DNA of 36,791 nt. Origin: Alphaproteobacteria bacterium RIFCSPHIGHO2_12_FULL_66_14 (GTDB taxonomy: Bacteria > Pseudomonadota > Alphaproteobacteria > Reyranellales > Reyranellaceae). The first letter of the stretch is position 1. The number at the start of each line of letters is the position of its first letter. Under the pieces are notes generated by a model, which saw only the letters and a program-made list of their open reading frames with translations, did no database searches and had not been told where the DNA came from. This document shows positions 34,061-36,791 of this stretch, piece after piece. Made by a program: the position numbers and the translations under genes. The DNA is taken from assembly GCA_001767945.1 (NCBI GenBank), contig MEMN01000063.1, positions 1 to 36,791 of the forward strand, in the 5' to 3' direction.

Positions 34061-34627
34061 ATGAAGATGCGCTTCGTTTCGCTCGCTCCCGTCCTTGCCC
34101 TCGGCCTCGCCGCCCTTTCCGCCCCCGCGACCGCCCAGACCATGGAGTTCGGCTGCCCCGACGTCGGCACCACCTTCACCTTCGACAGCGGCACCAAGGT
34201 CGTCTCGCGCGGTCGCGACGGCATGGACTGCAGGATGGACACGGTGGGTGGTGCGCCCTTCAAGGTGCGCGGCCTGATCCTGGCCAACCCGGCGCCCGAC
34301 GGCAGCGACACCTCCGCCTTCATCGCAGCGCTGCGGCCCGAGCGCCTGTGGCCGCTGGAAGTCGGCAAGAAGATCGAGGCGCGCTACAGCGCCGGCGGCC
34401 GCACTTGGACCTACATCCTCTCGGTGCCGCGCGCCGAGAAGCGTCCCGGCCCCGGCCGTGTCCCGATCGACACCTTCGTGATCGAGATGAACGAGCAGGG
34501 CGACAAGGGCGAGCGTTCGGTCTCGCGCTGGTGGATCTCGCCCGCCGACAAGTACGCCATCCGCTTCGATTCCTCGACCAGCGCCGGCGTCGCCAACCGC
34601 GCCGTCGTGACCGAGGTCACGCGCTAG
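34061..34627 (+). CDS. Secreted hypothetical protein
   Basis: 188 residues from ATG 34061 (MKMRFVSLAPVLALGLAALSAPATA-QT), a clean signal peptide; ATG 34049 would add four residues. The mature protein has two cysteines (EFGCPDVG and GMDCRMD), which may form a disulfide. Repeated Trp/Tyr-rich beta-like stretches (RWWISPADKYAIRF) suggest a beta-sandwich. No family is recognised. It follows the CoA operon without a visible terminator, so it may be co-transcribed. Confidence 0.7.
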   Translation: MKMRFVSLAPVLALGLAALSAPATAQTMEFGCPDVGTTFTFDSGTKVVSRGRDGMDCRMDTVGGAPFKVRGLILANPAPDGSDTSAFIAALRPERLWPLEVGKKIEARYSAGGRTWTYILSVPRAEKRPGPGRVPIDTFVIEMNEQGDKGERSVSRWWISPADKYAIRFDSSTSAGVANRAVVTEVTR

Positions 34628-34653
34628 GCACCGACAAACGGCACCATTGCGGC

Positions 34654-35088
34654 CTACTTCCTCCAGTAGGTCATGGCGCGCACGTTCGTGTGGGGGCCGA
34701 CATAGGCCTCGATGAACATGTCGCCTTCGTGCTGGCAGTGATGGTTGCGAACGCCCCGGACTATGCGACTGCAGGCGAGGCAGTCGGGACAGTCTGCGAC
34801 AGGCCGCGGCGAACACTGAAAGCCGCGCTCCGAAACGAGCGCTTGCCGCCCCTTCTTCTCGATGAGATCACGCAGAAAGTCCGCCATGCTCGCGCTATCG
34901 ATCCAGGTGTTGGCGGGTTCCCGGTAGTCGCCGTGAGGTCCGATGTTATGGCTGAAGTGGTAAGCGTATCTGGTCGTGATCTCATCGGTCGGCGGACAGA
35001 CCGGAATAATCATGCAAGCTGCAGTGCCAGCCGAGATGAACAGAAGGACAAGCGCTGACGCAAGACGGCATTGAAAAAACTTCGGCAT
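34654..35088 (-). CDS. Exported cysteine-rich hypothetical protein
   Basis: 144 residues from ATG 35088 (MPKFFQCRLASALVLLFISAGTAAC). The hydrophobic leader ends in TAAC, a weak lipobox, so it may be a lipoprotein or a secreted protein. The mature part has a Cys cluster (CSPRPVADCPDCLACSR) that could bind metal or form disulfides. No known family. The start codon lies inside an inverted repeat (35082-35121) and lacks a clear Shine-Dalgarno. Base composition is less GC-rich than the neighbouring metabolic genes, hinting at accessory DNA. Confidence 0.55.
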   Translation of the reverse strand: MPKFFQCRLASALVLLFISAGTAACMIIPVCPPTDEITTRYAYHFSHNIGPHGDYREPANTWIDSASMADFLRDLIEKKGRQALVSERGFQCSPRPVADCPDCLACSRIVRGVRNHHCQHEGDMFIEAYVGPHTNVRAMTYWRK

Positions 35089-35121
35089 GCTCACATTCGG
35101 TTGCAGAGGCGAGCATGCCGA
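35082..35121. repeat. Perfect 11-bp inverted repeat over a start codon
   Basis: TCGGCATGCTC (35082-35092) and GAGCATGCCGA (35111-35121) are complementary, with an 18-nt spacer. In the leftward mRNA this would form a stem holding the ATG of the exported protein gene (35088-35086). It could control translation or be an operator dyad. Confidence 0.6.
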
Positions 35122-35170
35122 GAGTTGCATTCTCGTTCCACCAATCTTTGGTTGTATCCCGGCGGATGCG

Positions 35171-35752
35171 CTATGGCGCGTCTCTCACCGGGAAGATTGG
35201 GGGAGCCACGTAGCGCTCGTACTTCGAATCGAGCAGATCGCGGCCCCAGCCGGAGAACCGGCGACCCATCCCGGCGTCCCGGATGGCGCGATCCAGGTCG
35301 AGGCCCATCGCCTTGCCCAGTGTGAAGGCCACCGAGTTGCTGTTCTGGATCTGGCCGCCGTCAGTGCCGAGCTCGTAAGAAAGATCATGCGCTTTGTAGT
35401 CGAACTTCTGTGCCGTGATCGCCTGTGCGGCGGCGCTGCCTTTTGCCCAGATCTTGTCGATCTCGTCTTTCGAAGCCGACCCCACGGTCGCGACCGTGAA
35501 CGTCCGACCACCAATGGGTGATCCGCTGTAGTCACCCGCCCCGAGATGCGCTCCATCCATTCCCATCATCACCCTCGCGCCGTTGTGCTGGGAATGCGCA
35601 AGCCCATGCAGTTCCTTGACCGGATTACCGTCGGGATCGATGAGCGCCAGGAAGGCATGTCCACGATGGGCGACCGGCAGGTACTTCAGTTCAATCCGCC
35701 AGTTGCCTTGCTGGTTGGGGTACATGATCTCGGCGGGGTTTGGGTCGGCCAT
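35171..35752 (-). CDS. Hypothetical protein with NSNSVA motif
   Basis: 193 residues from ATG 35752 (GGAG 6 nt upstream); a second ATG lies one codon upstream at 35755. The N-terminus reads MADPNPAEIMYPNQQGNW, then GHAFLALIDPDGNPVKELHGLA, and the C-terminal part contains QIQNSNSVAFTLGKAMGLDLD. The His early and the NSNSVA turn recall the permuted papain-like/amidase-type tail domains of large secreted proteins, but the catalytic Cys is not visible. No signal peptide. It lies behind a terminator-like hairpin (35770-35796). Function unknown. Confidence 0.6.
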   Translation of the reverse strand: MADPNPAEIMYPNQQGNWRIELKYLPVAHRGHAFLALIDPDGNPVKELHGLAHSQHNGARVMMGMDGAHLGAGDYSGSPIGGRTFTVATVGSASKDEIDKIWAKGSAAAQAITAQKFDYKAHDLSYELGTDGGQIQNSNSVAFTLGKAMGLDLDRAIRDAGMGRRFSGWGRDLLDSKYERYVAPPIFPVRDAP

Positions 35753-35769
35753 CATCCTCTCCGTTGAAA

Positions 35770-35796
35770 GAAAAAGGCCGCCCGGAGGGGCGGCCT
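35770..35796 (-). terminator. Rho-independent terminator or leader attenuator
   Basis: AGGCCGCCC-ggag-GGGCGGCCT (35775-35796) is a perfect 9-bp stem. On the minus strand it is followed by TTTTTCTTTC. It ends only about 10 nt before the Shine-Dalgarno of the gene starting at 35752, so it could act as an attenuator for that gene or close an upstream transcript. Confidence 0.65.
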
Positions 35797-36193
35797 GGTT
35801 GGGTGGTGGGTCGGCAAATTGAGGGACAGGTCCCTCGGCCGAATTTCGGCTCCCCGCTCGCCGGGAAGCCAATAACGACGGGCTCAAAGCCCGCTCACTG
35901 GGCCCACCTGAATGGGCCAAATGTTGTGCCCCGAGTTGGGCCGGACTCCGGGATAAGCCTTATTTGGCGGTCTTTTTCACGTCTTGCTTCTTCTTCGGTC
36001 GCGCAAGCCCCTGCGCGCCCTGTGCCCAGGGCGTCGTTAAGTGTCTGTTCCAGCGCCGTTATCTGGCGCGCGGTTGGGACGGGGTCGTTGTTGGGACTGT
36101 CCACGGGTCAGGACCCGCGGCGGCTGCACCAGCGCCCAACCACCAAGGAGGGGCGCGAACCCGCGGGCGGCCGCGGGCAGGTCTTGCCGGACA
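35797..36193. other. Hairpin-dense intergenic region
   Basis: About 400 bp without a convincing gene. Perfect short hairpins follow one another: 35821-35836 (7-bp arms), 35838-35850 (6), 35879-35893 (6), 35901-35918 (6), 35941-35951 (5), 36017-36032 (6), 36104-36117 (6), 36160-36177 (7). Such density suggests a structured RNA or decayed element. I see no tmRNA, RNase P or SRP signature. Confidence 0.4.
35895..36104 (-). CDS. Possible small protein, uncertain
   Basis: 69 residues from GTG 36104 with no Shine-Dalgarno. ITALEQTLNDALGTGR and CATEEEARREKDRQIRL look like plausible helices. An in-frame stop lies two codons upstream. The frame runs through several hairpins of the surrounding region, so it may be non-coding. 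A weak call. Confidence 0.25.
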   Translation of the reverse strand: MDSPNNDPVPTARQITALEQTLNDALGTGRAGACATEEEARREKDRQIRLIPESGPTRGTTFGPFRWAQ

Positions 36194-36248
36194 TGAAAAA
36201 GCCCGGCGGATTTCTCCGTCGGGCTTCGCAATAGAGTTTCCCACTCTA
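36194..36248 (-). ncRNA. Candidate small RNA with terminator
   Basis: About 55 nt on the minus strand. Stem 1 is AGAGT-gggaa-ACTCT (36233-36247). It is followed by a 12-bp terminator stem (36199-36226, loop TTTC on the plus strand) and TTTTTC. A promoter (36255-36283) would place the 5' end at stem 1. The hairpin might instead be the terminator of the dehydratase gene, whose stop is 115 nt upstream. Confidence 0.45.
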
Positions 36249-36254
36249 ACAAAA

Positions 36255-36283
36255 TTTCTAGCATAAACCTGCTGAATTTGCAA
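36255..36283 (-). promoter_or_regulatory. Promoter candidate for small RNA
   Basis: On the minus strand TTGCAA (36283-36278), 17 bp, then TAGAAA (36260-36255) with an upstream TGC extension. It lies in an AT-rich stretch, unusual for this window. Predicted transcription start is near 36248. Confidence 0.45.
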
Positions 36284-36341
36284 ATATAAATTTAGCCAGA
36301 TCAAGCGGTGGATGCCTGCAGTGCTAGCAATCTACGATTCG

Positions 36342-36791
36342 CTAGACCACCGACCCGGGATCGGTGTTGGCGCCGCACACCAGGGTGGCCACCCGCTCGC
36401 CCGCCGCCGGCTTGTAGGCGCCGGCCATCAGGGCGGCGAGGCCGGTGGCGCCTGCCGGCTCCGCCCCGACGCGCAACTCCTCCCACAGCGCGCATTGGGC
36501 CGCGCGGACGGCCTCGTCGCTGACGAGCACTGACCGGGCGACCAGTTTCTGCGCCACCTCGAAGTTGGGCGTGCCGATGCGGCTCGCGCCCAGGGCGTCC
36601 GCAGCGATGCCGGAAATCTTCACCTCGACTGGCCGGCCTGCCTTCAGCGCCTCGTGCAGCGTCGGCGTGCCCTCGGTCTCGACGGCCACGATCCTGATGG
36701 CCGCCCCGATGGCCACCGCGCAGCCGGCGATCAGCCCGCCGCCGCCCACCGCCACCAGCAGCGTGTCGAAGCTCGCCTGCTCGGCGAACTC
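36342..36791 (-). CDS. Threonine/serine dehydratase-like PLP enzyme, C-terminal part
   Basis: The frame is open to the window edge (149 residues seen). It begins in EFAEQASFDTLLVAVGGGGLIAGCAVA, with the GGGGL phosphate-binding loop of fold-type II PLP enzymes. RIVAVETEGTPTLHEALKAG, then VSDEAVRAAQCALWEELRVGAEPAGATGLAALM (EPAGA), and VCGANTDPGSVV at the end follow. These are the features of IlvA/TdcB-like dehydratases and serine racemase relatives. The PLP lysine lies outside the window. No regulatory ACT domain follows, so it is the catabolic (short) type. The specific substrate is unproven. Confidence 0.9.
   Translation of the reverse strand, partial: EFAEQASFDTLLVAVGGGGLIAGCAVAIGAAIRIVAVETEGTPTLHEALKAGRPVEVKISGIAADALGASRIGTPNFEVAQKLVARSVLVSDEAVRAAQCALWEELRVGAEPAGATGLAALMAGAYKPAAGERVATLVCGANTDPGSVV

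Noticed and set aside
34653-34670. CCTACT/AGTAGG inverted repeat
   Set aside because: It lies inside the last codons of the exported protein gene and shows no U-tract; likely chance.
35797-36193. tmRNA, RNase P RNA or SRP RNA in the hairpin-rich region
   Set aside because: No tag-peptide reading frame, no RNase P core motif and no SRP tetraloop motif could be found on either strand.

Overview
The window is a GC-rich chromosomal segment of about 36.8 kb, tightly packed with genes on both strands. It suggests an alphaproteobacterium. Supporting signs are the free-living house-keeping set (argG, panC, folD, rlmN, ridA, yggT), a GTP cyclohydrolase II with a decayed RibB-like N-terminus, tRNA genes with encoded CCA, and many small metabolic operons with catabolic enzymes. 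A Rhodospirillales- or Reyranella-like soil or freshwater bacterium is a reasonable guess, but it is inference only. No integrase, transposase, CRISPR array or rRNA gene was found.

Layout. 1-5.3 kb: sensor kinase N-terminus (cut by the window edge), rhomboid protease, argG, a SAM methyltransferase, rlmN and a SpoU-type RNA methyltransferase. 5.4-9.2 kb: a methyltransferase with a PqqD-like tail, a DMT transporter, and an ECF42-type sigma factor paired with its DGPF/YCII partner. 9.3-13.4 kb: a D-2-hydroxyacid dehydrogenase diverges from a TauD-like dioxygenase/thiolase pair, followed by panC. 13.6-17.3 kb: a secreted ClpP-fold-like protein, tRNA-Gly(GCC), rfbA, a prolyl-tRNA editing protein, and an orphan zinc-binding protein under an apparent Zur operator. 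17.3-20.2 kb: a leftward cluster ridA - small membrane protein - membrane FHA protein - yggT - yggU - folD. 20.3-21.8 kb: tRNA-Ala(CGC) and two hypothetical genes closed by a bidirectional terminator.

21.8-25.2 kb holds the most interesting locus. Two paralogous 355-residue di-iron ferritin-like oxygenases (about 72 % identical by hand count) flank a flavin/[2Fe-2S] reductase. A perfect inverted repeat lies in the divergent promoter region. The layout looks like a two-oxygenase, one-reductase system of unknown substrate. An orphan OmpR-type response regulator follows.

25.9-34.6 kb: ribA, alanine dehydrogenase, a PolB-like 3'-5' exonuclease and an EamA transporter behind a strong palindrome. 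Next comes a translationally coupled operon of VOC protein, acyl-CoA synthetase, zinc-less MDR reductase and PaaI-type thioesterase, probably a CoA-thioester catabolic module, then a secreted protein.

34.6-36.8 kb is accessory in character. It has a small exported protein whose start codon lies in a long inverted repeat, and an unfamiliar 193-residue protein preceded by a terminator-like hairpin. Beyond that lies a stretch of about 400 bp unusually rich in perfect hairpins, and a candidate 55-nt small RNA with its own promoter and terminator. The window ends in the C-terminal part of a threonine dehydratase-like enzyme.
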